Source: Calamus simplicifolius
Lineage: Eukaryota > Streptophyta > Magnoliopsida > Arecales > Arecaceae
NCBI GenBank assembly: GCA_900491605.1
Contig: UESW01004008.1
Location: forward strand, 486,637-550,636
Direction: 5' to 3'
DNA: 64,000 nucleotides
Below the pieces are notes generated by a model that searched no databases, had not been told where the DNA came from, and was given only the letters and a program-made list of their open reading frames with translations. Within the stretch, counting starts at the first letter, position 1, and the number at the start of each line of letters is the position of its first letter. A program made the translations under genes and the position numbers. Positions 33,437 through 44,648 of this stretch are shown here, piece after piece.

Positions 33437-33554
33437 TTTATCTGATATCTAATAGCCATGCTTTGGAGAATACTAAGCAATCATCAGCAAAATGTAGATG
33501 GCTAATATGAAGACCAACTCTCTTGAGACTATAACCTTGAGATCAGTTTTCTTT
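33437..33554 (-). pseudogene. old LINE, RT catalytic FADD fragment
   Basis: A minus-strand frame contains SHLHFADDCLVFSKAW (about 33450-33500), the F-A-D-D catalytic box of non-LTR reverse transcriptases with its usual SHL.FADD..VF..A context. It continues 34226-34419 across the MITE and leads to 11367 across element E. Confidence 0.85.
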
Positions 33555-34225
33555 TAAGGCTGCGTTTGGTAGCCAATAATCTATCCAGATTATTGGTAAT
33601 TTAAAAGGAGCCCATTAGATAACTATGTTTGGTACGTATTTTGAAAGGTAATCTATCTTGTATTGATAATCTAGATTACCTCATGAATTATCTACATTAT
33701 CAAAGATGTGGTAATCTGGTAAAGTATTTTTTTGATAAAATTGCCCTTCCTCTCTTTGATTGCTCTCTACTCACCTCATCCTTTATTGATCTCGCTGGAA
33801 TCTTCATATTGAAGGTCCTGAGCCACACCCTCTTCCGCGGAGTTGGACCGCGGATCTCTACCGCCCAGCAGTCCCACAATCATCTCTAGACACCGCGAAA
33901 CTTCTTTTGAACGATTGCCTCTGGCATCTTCATCGGTTGCTTTGAATATTATTTATAAATATAATTTTTTAAACATTATCATTTATAAAATAATTTTTTA
34001 AAATCAAATATAATAATATATAAAATTTTAATAAATTTAATTTAGTTAGAGGTATTTTATGAATTTGATGTTATATGACTGGTAATCTGTTTGTTATATA
34101 TCATTACCTGTGTATACCAAACACAATAATCAACATTACTGATAATCTATCAAGTGGTAATCTATCTTGTAGGCAATGCACATTATCATTCAGGATTATC
34201 TGGCGATGCACCAAATGCAACCTAA
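33555..34225. mobile_element. PIF/Harbinger-like MITE with TAA duplications
   Basis: Starts GGCTGCGTTTGGTAGCC (33558) and ends GCACCAAATGCAACC (34222), an inverted pair GGCTGCGTTTGGT/GGTTGCATTTGGT, with TAA on both outer sides (33555-33557, 34223-34225). The body has repeated AATCTAGATTACC-type sequence near both ends and no transposase. At 665 bp it is long for a Tourist MITE. A hAT origin is less likely because no 8-bp duplication is seen. Confidence 0.75.
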
Positions 34226-34419
34226 GAGCAAAATTGAGACTATAAGGCATAAAATAAAAAGATACGGTAATAATGGCAACCCTACCTTAATCCTATCCAG
34301 AAATGAAAGAATTCTTGGGTAAGCTATTAACTAAGAAAACGTAGGGTGTTCTAATGCATCCCTCTGTTAATCTAATAATGCTAACTAGAAAATGGAAATA
34401 TTGAAGAATAGCTGATAAA
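34226..34419 (-). pseudogene. old LINE, RT middle fragment
   Basis: The minus strand reads CIRTPYVFLVNSLPKN followed by a degenerate RQGDPLSPYLF-equivalent (SFYFMPYSLNF). This is the C.RT..F.V..NG.P...F....GLRQGDP.SP.LF segment of plant LINE RTs. About 100 residues expected between LIPK (49.11 kb) and this point are absent, so sequence was lost where Copia-2's 5' LTR is also truncated. Confidence 0.7.
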
Positions 34420-34615
34420 TTATTATGCTTTGGTATGGTAACCTCATATGGATAAGATTATAAGAGGCATTATGTTTATCCGTATAATCAGAAACAATAT
34501 TTATTTGGTGATATGCTTAATGAAATGATAGATATATTTTTTCTTCTCAAGATAAAACCTTCTTCTATCTTGATTTCTCTTTTCAAAATAAACTGTGTTG
34601 AAAATAATCCCAATA
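34420..34615 (+). repeat. Copia-2 5' LTR (left-truncated)
   Basis: Matches the 3' LTR from TTATTATGCTTTGGTATGG onward and ends AATCCCAATA, where the sister LTRs end CCAACA. The first part of the LTR is missing. Confidence 0.85.
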
Positions 34616-34620
34616 AAAAT

Positions 34621-34631
34621 TGGTATCAGAG
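34621..34631 (+). promoter_or_regulatory. Copia-2 primer binding site
   Basis: TGGTATCAGAG, complementary to initiator-Met tRNA, just after the LTR. Confidence 0.8.
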
Positions 34632-35198
34632 TCTGATTACAAAGAAATCTTATAGCATGGCAAAAGATCAAAGAAACAAGAAGGAAAGAAGATCTTTCGC
34701 CATTCTTGATTTTATAAAAAGCTTGAGAAAGACAATGAAGGTGAGGAGGACGGGAAGATCGAAGCCAGGCCAAAGATATGGTGCTTTCCTTCCACCAAGA
34801 AGCCGACGAGAAGGCCCGTTTTCTTCCATTTTCCAAGGCCCAATCAAGAGCAAAAATTACTTACCAGCAGATTCCTCCACTTTCTTCCTTCCAAAGAAAT
34901 CTCCAAAGCAAAAAAAAAAAAAAAAAAGCAAGGTTTGACTGCCCCGCAGATTGACTTCCCATCCACGGTGCTTCCAAAGAGGACTCTTGGTATTGGGGAA
35001 CAGCTTCCAAGGTACACAACCCACATCATTTTTCACGTTTTTTTTTTTTTTTTTGTTCTTGCAACAGAAGTTGGTCTTTGGGGAGAACGAAGAAGAGAAA
35101 AGCCTATATATATATATAAACCCTTTTGGTAGCAAGTGGGTATTTGGTGAAAAAGTAGAAAAAGAAAGCTTATATAAAAAAATTTACTGATGTGATTT
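34632..35198 (+). other. Copia-2 leader
   Basis: Untranslated leader between primer site and gag, with A-, T- and TA-runs (34911-34927, 35039-35054, 35105-35118). The basic frame at about 34660-34938 overlaps the LTR end and has no family signature. Confidence 0.55.
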
Positions 35199-36183
35199 AT
35201 GGCAATCTCAAACACTATTGGTATGAATATCAATCAATCTTCTATCCCTATTTTTGATTGAGAAAATTATGATTATTGGAGCATCAAGATGAAGACCCTT
35301 TTTATTTTACAAGAAGTATGTGATCTAGTAGAGAACGGGTACGGAGAGCCAGTTAATACAACAAATCAATAAAAGGAACAACTAAAGGACTACAAAAAGA
35401 AGGATGTCAAAGCCCTATTCTTCATCCAACAAGCTACATCTGAGAAACTTTTCCCTAGAATCATTAGAGCCACCAAATCAAAGGAGGCATGGAATATCTT
35501 GCAGGAAGAATTTCAAGGCAACATAAAGGTGAGAGCTATCAAACTTCAAACTATAAGAAGAGAGTTTGATAATTTAAGAATGCAAGAAAATAAAAAAATT
35601 AAAAGATTACTTTTCTAAAATTATGGAAACTGCTAGTCAAATGAAGAGCTATGGTGAAACCATCACCGAGCAAAGAATATGTGAGAAAATTTTGGCTAGC
35701 TTATCTCCAAAAGTTTATACAATAGTTACAATTGTTGAAGAATTTAAAGATCTTTCTGAATTAAGTGTTCATAAATTGATGGGATCTCTTGAAGCTCATG
35801 AGCAAAGATTGTTTAGGCATAAAGAATCATCAATTGAAAGTGCCTTTCAATCTAAACTCAAAGTGGTTGATAAAAATTCTTAAACAGAATCATCTAGTCA
35901 TGCTCCAGTTAAAAGAGAGTCATTCAAAGGTGAAAACCAGAGTAGAGAAAGAGGAAGAAATATTAAAGGAAGAGGTAGAGAAATGCAAAGAAATAATTTT
36001 TCAAAAAGGCAATATGATGAGAACACTCAACAAAGGTGCAATATATGTAAAGGTCTTCTCATGATGAAAAAGATTGTTGGTTTATGGGAAAACCCCAATG
36101 TTATAATTGTAAAAAGTTTGGACATATTCAAAAAGATTGCAGGCACAAAGCAAGTGAGCAAGCACACTTCTCAAAAGAAATGA
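35199..36183 (+). pseudogene. Copia-2 gag remnant
   Basis: ATG at 35199 (MAISNTIGMNINQSSIPIF), then an early in-frame stop before ENYDYWSIKMKTLF. A frameshift near 35600 is followed by a well-kept middle (METASQMKSYGETITEQRI and LSVHKLMGSLEAHEQRLF). A stop at 35881-35883 precedes the Arg-Gly-rich RGRNIKGRGRE and a zinc-knuckle-like Cys region. The same gag, in reverse, is at 53010-53840. Confidence 0.8.
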
Positions 36184-36204
36184 AGGTAAACAAAGCATCC
36201 TATA

Positions 36205-37033
36205 TACATGTCAAACTGCAGAAGAGCAAAGAAATAATATGTGGTATCTTGACAATCACATGATTGGTAATAAATCTATTTTTGTGGATATTGATAGTTC
36301 TTCAATTTCATAAGTAAGATGAAAAATGATTCATTAGTCCAAGTAAGAGGCAAAGGCACAATTGCAACAATACCAAGAAAGGAAGAAAATTCATTCATGA
36401 TGTTTTACTTATTTCAGACTTGAAGTAGAATCTTTTGAGTGATGGACAATTGATTGAACATGGGCACATGGTACACTTTGAAGATAATGTTTGCAAGTTA
36501 TATGATAGAGGGATGAAAAAGCAACTTATGACAAATATCAAGATGGAGAAAAATAGAAGTTTTCCTCTTATTTTGCACTATGCAAAGGATGCTACATGAA
36601 AGACAGAAGTAAAAGATGAGTCATGGTTATAGCACAAAAGGTTTGGGCACTTCAACTTTCAAAGTTTGAGAAGTTTACATCAAAAGAATATGGTGTATGG
36701 TCTACCAGCAATACATGACAAGGAAGAACCCTATGAAGGATGTGCACTTGGAAAACAACATAGAGAGGCATTTCCAAAAGAGCGTGTATGGAGAGCCAAA
36801 GCATCATTGGAGCTTATTTATACCGACATATGTGGACCTATAAAAAATCCTTCTCATGCAGGTAACATCTATTTCATTTTTTTTATTGATGACTATTCAA
36901 GGATGACTTGGGTGTATTTTATGAGACATAAATCAGAGGCATTTCTTATCTTCAAAAAGTTAAAAAATCTTGTGGAAAGACAAAGTGGGCATTATATCAA
37001 GGTGCTAAGAAATGATAGAGATGATGAATACAA
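36205..37033 (+). pseudogene. Copia-2 protease and N-terminal integrase
   Basis: The protease start reads WYLD directly followed by NHMIG; compared with Copia-4 (DSGCNNHMTG) twelve bases containing the active-site Ser-Gly are missing near 36252. GAG-pre-integrase follows (HKRFGHFNFQSLRSL, EGCALGKQHREAF), then the integrase core with YTDICGP and RNDRDDEYN. At 37033 the frame is cut by Copia-3 (TSD TACAA) and resumes at 46657. Confidence 0.82.
37029..37033. repeat. left TSD of Copia-3 (TACAA)
   Basis: TACAA precedes the 5' LTR and recurs at 46657-46661. Confidence 0.9.
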
Positions 37034-39033
37034 TGTTGGGAATTGTATCCTAAAGCCAATCATTTGATGATTGTGCTGATGTAAATTGTATATAAATTGA
37101 TATATTAATAAAAGTTATTTGGCAGTTTATTCATTACAAGAACATCTTCTTAATACTCCTGAAAGTAATGAAGCCCTTAGGATCTTCCTCACGATAAAGG
37201 AGGATTTATCTTAGAAGGTCCTTAAAAGAGTTCGCGACCAAATGATATACTATGACAGGGCCATAGTACTATCAATTATAGGACGTTGTATATCATATTT
37301 GTTGGTTATCCTCTTAACCAAGGAGTGTAGAGACACTGGTATGACATACAGGTGAAAGTGTAGGAGTACATTTCACCGAACGTGACTCATTTTTGGATAC
37401 TCTGCTGTCAAGAGTTAATCCGAGAAGATATAGGTATAAGTATCCTTCAGACCTGAAGATCACAACCAGTGGCTTACAAGCAACTCATTGTACTTAGGTG
37501 CCGGACCACCTGGATTTCTAATCCAGCTACGAAAGGTTACTGGGTGCAGTCAAGTACTTGTGGTAGTCAGTTGTGGATCAAGATGGAATTTGACCTATCC
37601 CATTAAAAGGAGAAATGCTTGTGTTTCAATTTAGCAAGACCTTGGCCAAGGCACTTCATGTGAAAGTCACATGATCACTAAAGTTGAAATCACTTTATGG
37701 ATTTGCTATTTAGAGTTGACAGGCTCTTAAGCCATCCTTAGCATTTGTGGTCAAGAGGATGAATTATACGGTAACTATTTCTTAGGGTTCTTGGAGTTTG
37801 CTCGGCAACTCTTCGACCTATCCGGACGTCGGGTTCCATTGCTAGATGGGCACATCGATTAGTATAGAAAGTTGTTTCTATGCTACCGGCTTAGGTTCGA
37901 ACCTAGAGAGTCACACGCATAGAAGTTTCCTAGGATGATCTATTTGCTGATCAACGATTGAGAATCGTATATGATTTAATTAATCAATTTGATTGATTGA
38001 ATTATCTCAATTGGGTTAAGTACAATTGAATAAGATTCAATTTGGTTTAAGTCTATTAGAAGGACAAGTCAATTTCAAATATTGATTTGAAATTAGACTT
38101 GATTTGAATTTAAATAGATTCAGGACTAGCCAAATTTGATTTGGGCTTGGACCATGATCTATGTGGGTTAAGTCAAATAAATTCAGATCAGAACCCAAAC
38201 CTCTCGAATATGGATCTCATATGATGAGATGGCTAAAATCTCATCTCATGAGATAGAATTTAATTGATGATATTTATTTACCGAACGTCGGATTTATCCC
38301 TCGTCTCTTTGGTTTTCTCCAAACGACGGAACTAAACCAAATGCCGTGACTCCTTGGTTTCTCCGAACGTCGGAATTAAGCGCATGCCTTTGGCGTCTCT
38401 TCACTTTTGCCAAACGATGGATTCTTAAATGTCAGAATTAAATGTCAAGGCTAAATCTAGACTATAAATAGAGGGCATTCCCTCACCAGAGAATACAGAA
38501 TAAAAAAGAACAACAATACACGATTTGTCATGAATTGTAATTCTAAATTGTCGTGGATTATAATTCTAAAATGTTAGAATAGAAAATCCTGGTGATTCTG
38601 GTGTTAGCGGAAGCCTGGTGGATCTTGGAGGAAGATTCAAGTGAGTGGATTCAAGATCAGCAAAGCTATTTTTTCGCGAGCTAGCACTCCCGGAAATCTG
38701 ATCATTCGGGCTTCATGTGGACGATACTAGAGGCCGGACGATTGAACGGCTGCAGAGCAATAAGGATTTACCTACTGTTCTTAAGGTAAGTGATTTGATC
38801 CCTAGATCTTAAGGCAGGCTTCAAGATAATAGTGTGACTAGTCATCTTGAAGATCAAGATATGATCTTGATGTTTTTATATGCATATTTTAGATCAAACG
38901 ACCCTGAATATATAGGCAAAGATATGATCTTGATGCATATTAGATAGATTAATATGTAATCTTTTAATTTCGCAATGATAATAGTTATCAATTTTTAAAA
39001 ATATGCATGCCTCGAAGATAATTTCTCCCTACA
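37034..39033 (+). repeat. Copia-3 5' LTR
   Basis: TGTTGGGAATTGTATCC to AATTTCTCCCTACA, 2000 bp. Probable TATA box (TATAAATAG) at 38463-38471. Short repeats of CCGAACGTCGGA-type sequence lie near 38280-38370. Confidence 0.94.
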
Positions 39034-39035
39034 AA

Positions 39036-39048
39036 TGGTATCAGAGCC
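39036..39048 (+). promoter_or_regulatory. Copia-3 primer binding site
   Basis: TGGTATCAGAGCC two bases after the LTR. Confidence 0.9.
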
Positions 39049-40659
39049 ATGGTTTCGTTAATGATCTAATTTATTGCATGTAAATTAATATTCTCATTAA
39101 TTGTGTAATTATGGCTAAAACTTATCATAAGGCCATATGGTCACAGGTGGATTGAAAATCCGAATTACCCATTCAATGAGGTATTCTGTGACATATTGCC
39201 GTGCGATTGTTTTATCGTTGATGCTTTGTTTAAAGAAAATTTAAATTGTGCTTTGGCATCAAAACATAGATTACACACACTCTCAAAAGATATTTTATAT
39301 TTGATACATATTGATGTTGTATAAAACCATAATATTTGCATGTTTAGTATAAAAACATAGATATGATATATGATGGCATGATGTCTATGTTATAAAACAT
39401 ACAAATATTTATGAGAGTTTTATTTGAATGTCAAATATTAGTTCATAATTTTTTTAGATATGATCTAAATATAGGAATTATGAGTAGTAACATTATGCTT
39501 GATTGAAATATATGACATGTTAACATGAAATATATTTAATCATTTGGGTTAGCTAAATCGGGTCCATAAAGGGTTAGACTCTAAGGTTTAAATCAACTGG
39601 ACTAAAAGAGTATTTGTTCAAATCTAATTAGATTAGGTTAAGAATGCTCTAAATCAAACAATAGTTGTAGTTGATCAAGTCCTTCTCTTTGATTAAACCA
39701 AATGGAAGTAGATTAGGCTCCGTGGTTGAGCATGAATCTATTAGATGGTCAAATCAGAATTGGTTAACCATATGATGTCAAGGTGGGATGGCAAGTTGCT
39801 CTAGGATCAACGATCGAATGGTTTTTAATTGGGAGCTACTCGTATTGATGCGTCTTTAACGAGTTAATGGCATATCCCTCCCATCGATCTCTCTCACCTG
39901 GTCATTGTGGTGAACCATTTATGATTCAGATCATTTACCTGATTCGGGTTGACCCATGCCTGTAAGGATATCAGTATGACTGATTTAGGTGCCACTTAAC
40001 CTGACTTAATCTTGTTTCATTCTACCGATTTCATAGATTCAGTGGGAGAACTTGATTAGTCAATTTATCTTCATATTATTAAAATCCTCTAAAATTATTA
40101 GGTCCTTAAAATGAAATAGTTATATGATAACTAGATCATAGCCTCCCATTAAGGTGGGTGATAATGAGTCCGATGTCTTGATAATCATTGGAGGCACTCC
40201 ATGCCTGGTGCTTGTCAACCATCGAATTATCATTCATTATATGATAAGTCAGCGTAACTATTAAATAAATAGTCAGGTGAGCCGAGCTTCACTCGGGCTT
40301 GGTTGTCTATTGATAGGTTACACTGATTATATCATTTAATGGTTGGACCTAACCAGAACTTTCAGTGGAGGCACTTCATGCCTGCTGAAGAGGTACATGG
40401 GGCAAAACTGAACACTAAGAATTGTTTGGGAAAACAATTGGTTTTGAACCTACTCTTAGATGCATATGGGTTAGCCAAGCTTCACTTGGGCCTGTATGTA
40501 GTTTATGTAGATCTTAGTGCCTGCTAAAGAATTAAGAATAATTCTTCGAATTGGGGTGTAGAGGCTGCCAATTTGAACAAAATAGTGAGAATCTTTAGAC
40601 TAAAGTCCAAGTCTTTAGACTGAATCAATTTATATACTAATAAACTTTAGTTTTTCCTT
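39049..40659 (+). other. Copia-3 leader with internal direct repeats
   Basis: A long untranslated leader. Two related segments (about 40170-40310 and 40360-40500) share GGAGGCACT(C/T)CATGCCTG and GAGC(T/C)...GCTTCACT(C/T)GGGC. The short frame at 40339-40527 is not supported as a gene. Confidence 0.5.
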
Positions 40660-41567
40660 ATGCAGAACATGGCCACTAATTTATCATTAAGGTCCCTATT
40701 GGATAGTGACAAATTGAATGGTTCCAATTTCAATAGCTGGTTCAGAAAACTTAAGATCGTCCTTGAGCATGAGAGGATTCTATATATTCTGAATAATCCT
40801 GCACCAAAGATACCTGATGCAAACACCCAAAGTTCAGAGAGACACTTATCAGAAGTGGCTCAATGATAGAACTAGCGTGCGTTGTATCATGTTAGCAGCA
40901 ATGAACGATGAATTCGGTCGCCGGTTCAAGAATGCTCAGCCAGAAGAAATCATTCAAGCATTGAATGAATCTTTCGGCACACCCGACGATGTTGAAAGGC
41001 ACAAGACTAGTTGTGCTATTTTCAATGCTCGAATGAGAGATGGATCTCCTGTCACTGATCATGTATTGTACATGATCGAGAAGATAGAACTCCTAAGCAA
41101 GCTCGGCTTTTCCTTACATGAGCAGTGGGAAAAGATGTGATCCTGAATTCCTTGCCTCCATCCTTCCGACCTTTCTTACTCATTTTCAAATGACAAAGCC
41201 TGCAGTCAACTACCACGGTTTGTTAGGGTTGTTACAGAACTTTGAGAAGGATAACCAGCTCTCTAAGGGTTTGGTTAATGTGGTTGAAGGATCTAAGGTA
41301 GGGCGTAAACCCTTTGGGAAAGGGAAGAAGAAAAAGAATAATAAAAGGGTGCAACATGCTAGGACATCTATAAGGGGTCAGATGCAGAAGAAGAAAGTTG
41401 ATAAAAGTCAAGCTGAATGCTTTCACTGCAAGATGCAAGGGCACTGGAAGAGGAACTATCCTCTTTACATTGCCATACTTGATCCAAACAGGCCAAAGAA
41501 GAAAAAGGAGCAAGATGTTCCTCAACAAGGTATTTATATGATAACACCTTGTAATTTTTCTATATGA
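40660..41567 (+). pseudogene. Copia-3 gag remnant
   Basis: Starts MQNMATNLSLRSLLDSDKL; SNFNSWFRKLKIVLEHERI is the conserved gag front. Frameshifts near 40830 and 41130. The zinc knuckle CFHCKMQGHWKRNYP (about 41420-41463) keeps C-x2-C-x4-H but the last Cys is Tyr. It ends in a basic KKKKEQD region. Confidence 0.85.
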
Positions 41568-42677
41568 TAATCAGACCTGGGTATTGGATACCAGAAGTCC
41601 TTTTAACATTTAGAATTCATTGCAGGGACTACAGGTCACCAGAATATTTGAGGACAATGAAAGATTCCTAAATGTCGGCAATGGAAGATTAGTTCCAGTA
41701 CTGGCATTAGGAGTTCTTAAAATAGTTTTCAATAGAAATGTCATTATACTAAATGATTGTCATTTTTGCCCAACGTTCTTATTGAACGTAATTTCTGTAG
41801 GCCTTCTGGCCAAAAATAATTATGAAATTTTAATAAAGGATGTTACTTTGAATATCATTATGAATGGAGTCACTGTAATGACTGGACATTTATCTAATGG
41901 AATTTATATATTATCATAGCCTGTGAATGTAGTGTACCAATCAAGTAAGCGTCCTAGAACAACTGATGTCACAGATATTTATCTTTGGCACCATCGGCTG
42001 GGTCATATCAACAAGAACAGATTAAACATGTTAACTCAGGAGGGCATCCTTCGAGTTGATGATTATGAATCATTAACTACCTGTGAATCATGTCTTCTTG
42101 GTAAAATGACCAAGTCATCTTTTATTGGAAAAGGTGAAAGAGCCAAAGAGCTATTGGGTCTAGTACATACTGATGTATGTGGACCAATGAGCACTTGTGC
42201 CAAAGGTGGATACTACTACTTCATTACTTTTACAGATGACCTTTCTAGGTTCGGTTATGTCTATCTTATGCGACATAAATCTGAATCATTTGAAATGTTC
42301 AAACTATATCATAAAGAAGTAGAAAAATAAATAGGAAAATGTATTAAGACCCTTCGATCAGATCGAGGAGGCGAATACCTTTCCAATGAATTTGTGACAT
42401 ATTTAAAGGAGAATGGGATTCTCTCCCAATGGACTCCTCCTAGAACACCGCAACATAACGTGTGTCGAAAAGAAGGAATCAAACTCTGTTAGACATGGTT
42501 CGATCCATGATGGGTTTTGCAAGCTTGCCAATATCATTTTGGGGATACGCATTAGAATCAGCTTGTCATATTCTTAATAAGATTCCAAGTAAGTCTGTTT
42601 CTAAAACTCCACATGAGATGTGGTATGGACATAAACCGGTTATTACCTATATGAGAGTCTGAGGGTGTCCGGCTTAT
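41568..42677 (+). pseudogene. Copia-3 protease and integrase remnant
   Basis: In the protease, catalytic Asp codon 41587-41589 is followed by Thr-Arg instead of Thr-Gly, and a stop follows nearby. GAG-pre-integrase LWHHRLGHINKNRLNML and CESCLLGKMTKSSF lie at 41981-42123. The integrase core has HTDVCGPMST, a stop at 42328-42330, SDRGGEYLSNEF, and a frameshift near 42460 at the Glu-containing RRNQTLLDMVRSM block. Confidence 0.88.
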
Positions 42678-44637
42678 GTGAAACGTGCAAAATCAGACAA
42701 ACTTGAACCTAAATCTGACAAATGTTTTTTCATCGGCTATCCGAAGGAAACAAAAGGATATTACTTCTACAATACTGAAGAACAAAAGTTGTTCATTAGT
42801 AATAGAGCAGTTTTTCTTGAAAAGGAGTTCCTTAGTGAAGGAACAAATAGCTCTAATGTTGAACTTGAGGAAGTTCATCAAGTAGAAGGAACAACACAAA
42901 CCAGTGAACTCCTAGAATCTGAGTTGATTAGATCAAACTCAAAACCCATTTTAGATGCACCATTAAGGCGATCTGGTAGAGTACCACATCAACCGGATAG
43001 ATACTTGGGTTTCTTGGTCCAGAATGATGATCCTGTTGAACTCGATTAGAACAATGAGGATCCGATCACCTATATGGATGCTATGCAAAGGACTGACTCT
43101 AATAAATGGCTTGATGCCATGAAATCCGAACTTGATTCCATAAAGGATAATAATGTATGGACATTAGTTGACCCACCCGAAGGGATAAAACCCATAGGGT
43201 GTAAATGGGTTTTCAAGAGGAAAAGAGGCGCAGACGGAAAGGTAGAGACCTATAAAGCACGTCTGGTTGCCAAGGGGTATCGTCAACGTTATGGTATTGA
43301 CTATGACAAAACCTTTTCTCCTGTGGCAATGCTGAAATCCATTTGGATTATGCTAGCTATAGCAGCACACTTCGATTATAAGATTTGGCAGATGGATGTT
43401 AAAACCGCTTTTCTAAATGGTGATTTAGAAGAACAGGTGTATATGATACAGCATGAAGGTTTTATATCTGAAGACGAGTCTAAAGTGTGCAGGCTACATA
43501 AGTCTATTTATGGACTTAAGCAAGCATCAAGGAGTTGGAACATACGATTTGATAAAGTGATCAAATCTTATGGCTTTATTAAGAATAAAGAAGAACCTTG
43601 CATTTATAAATGGGCTAACAATTCTGTTATTGTATTTCTTGTATTATATGTGGATGATATTCTCTTATCGGGAATGATATCCCTGCATTACAAGGAATAA
43701 ATACATGGTTATCATCATAATTCTCCATGAAAGATCTGGGAGAAGCATCATACATCCTAGGGATGAAGATCTATAGAGATAGATCTAAGAGGATGCTAGG
43801 TTTATCCCAATCTACGTAAATTGACATAGTGCTAAAGAGGTTTAGCATGGAGAATTCCAAGAAAGGCTATCTTCCGATAGGCCATGGAATTCATCTTTCT
43901 AAGAAGGATTGTCCGACAACTCCTAATGAAAGAGAACGTATGAGTCGAATTCCATATGCTTCGGCAGTAGGATCGATTAGGTACACCATGACATATACAA
44001 GACTAGATGTGACATACTCACTAGGAGTAGTAAGTAGATACCAATCTGATCCAGGAGAAAAACACTAGCAAGTTGTTAAGACAATCCTTAAGTATTTGAA
44101 AAATACTAAGGACCAGTGGTTAGTCTATGGAGAGTCTGATTTGAAACTTGTTGGATATACTGATTCCAGTTTTCAATCAGATCATGATGATAGCAAAAGT
44201 GTATCGGGTTTTGTGTTTATCCTAAATGGTGGAGCTGTTTGCTGGAAAAGTTCCAAGCAACATACAGTGACAGATTCGGTGTGCGAGGCAGAGTACATCT
44301 CGCTGCATCAGATGCTGCAAAAGAAGTTGTGTGGCTGCGAAAGTTCATCTCCGAGCTTGGAGTGACACCTTCCATAGATGAACCAGTCATGTTATACAGT
44401 GACAGCACTGGTGCCATAGCTCAAGCAAAGGAACCACGAGCACATCAGCGCACCAAGCACATACTGCGCCGGTTTCATCTTATTCGAGAGATAGTAGACC
44501 GAGGTGACATAAATCTTCAGAAGATTGATGGAAAGGAAAACCTAGGTGACCCATTTACTAAAGCACTCAGCATCAAGGAGTTTGACAACTATAAGTTGAA
44601 GATGGGTATTAGATACTGTAATGAGTGGCTTTAGGCT
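42678..44637 (+). pseudogene. Copia-3 reverse transcriptase and RNase H remnant
   Basis: After the linker (RRSGRVPHQPDRYLGF) comes the RT_2 domain, mostly intact at 43074-43700, with KWVFKRKRGADGKVE, QMDVKTAFLNGDLEEQVYM and the catalytic LYVDDILLSG. Stops and shifts occur near 43047, 43700, 43816 and 44066. RNase H has VGYTDSSFQSDHDDSKS (44150-44200), a frameshift near 44290, then LYSDSTGAIAQAKEP and HILRRFHLI. It ends NEWL just before the polypurine tract. Confidence 0.9.
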
Positions 44638-44648
44638 AAGTGGGAGTT
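44638..44648 (+). promoter_or_regulatory. Copia-3 polypurine tract
   Basis: AAGTGGGAGTT upstream of the 3' LTR. Confidence 0.75.

Noticed and set aside
11365..33439. A 3-bp target duplication proving the borders of element E
   Set aside because: The bases next to the proposed ends are GGA and TTT; they do not match, so the borders are left as approximate.
34420..34615. Solo LTR
   Set aside because: A primer site and gag follow directly and the matching 3' LTR is at 48836-49105, so it is the truncated 5' LTR of Copia-2.
34513..34938. 141-codon basic protein after the Copia-2 LTR
   Set aside because: It starts inside the LTR, covers the primer site and ends in a Lys run from poly-A; it is leader sequence.
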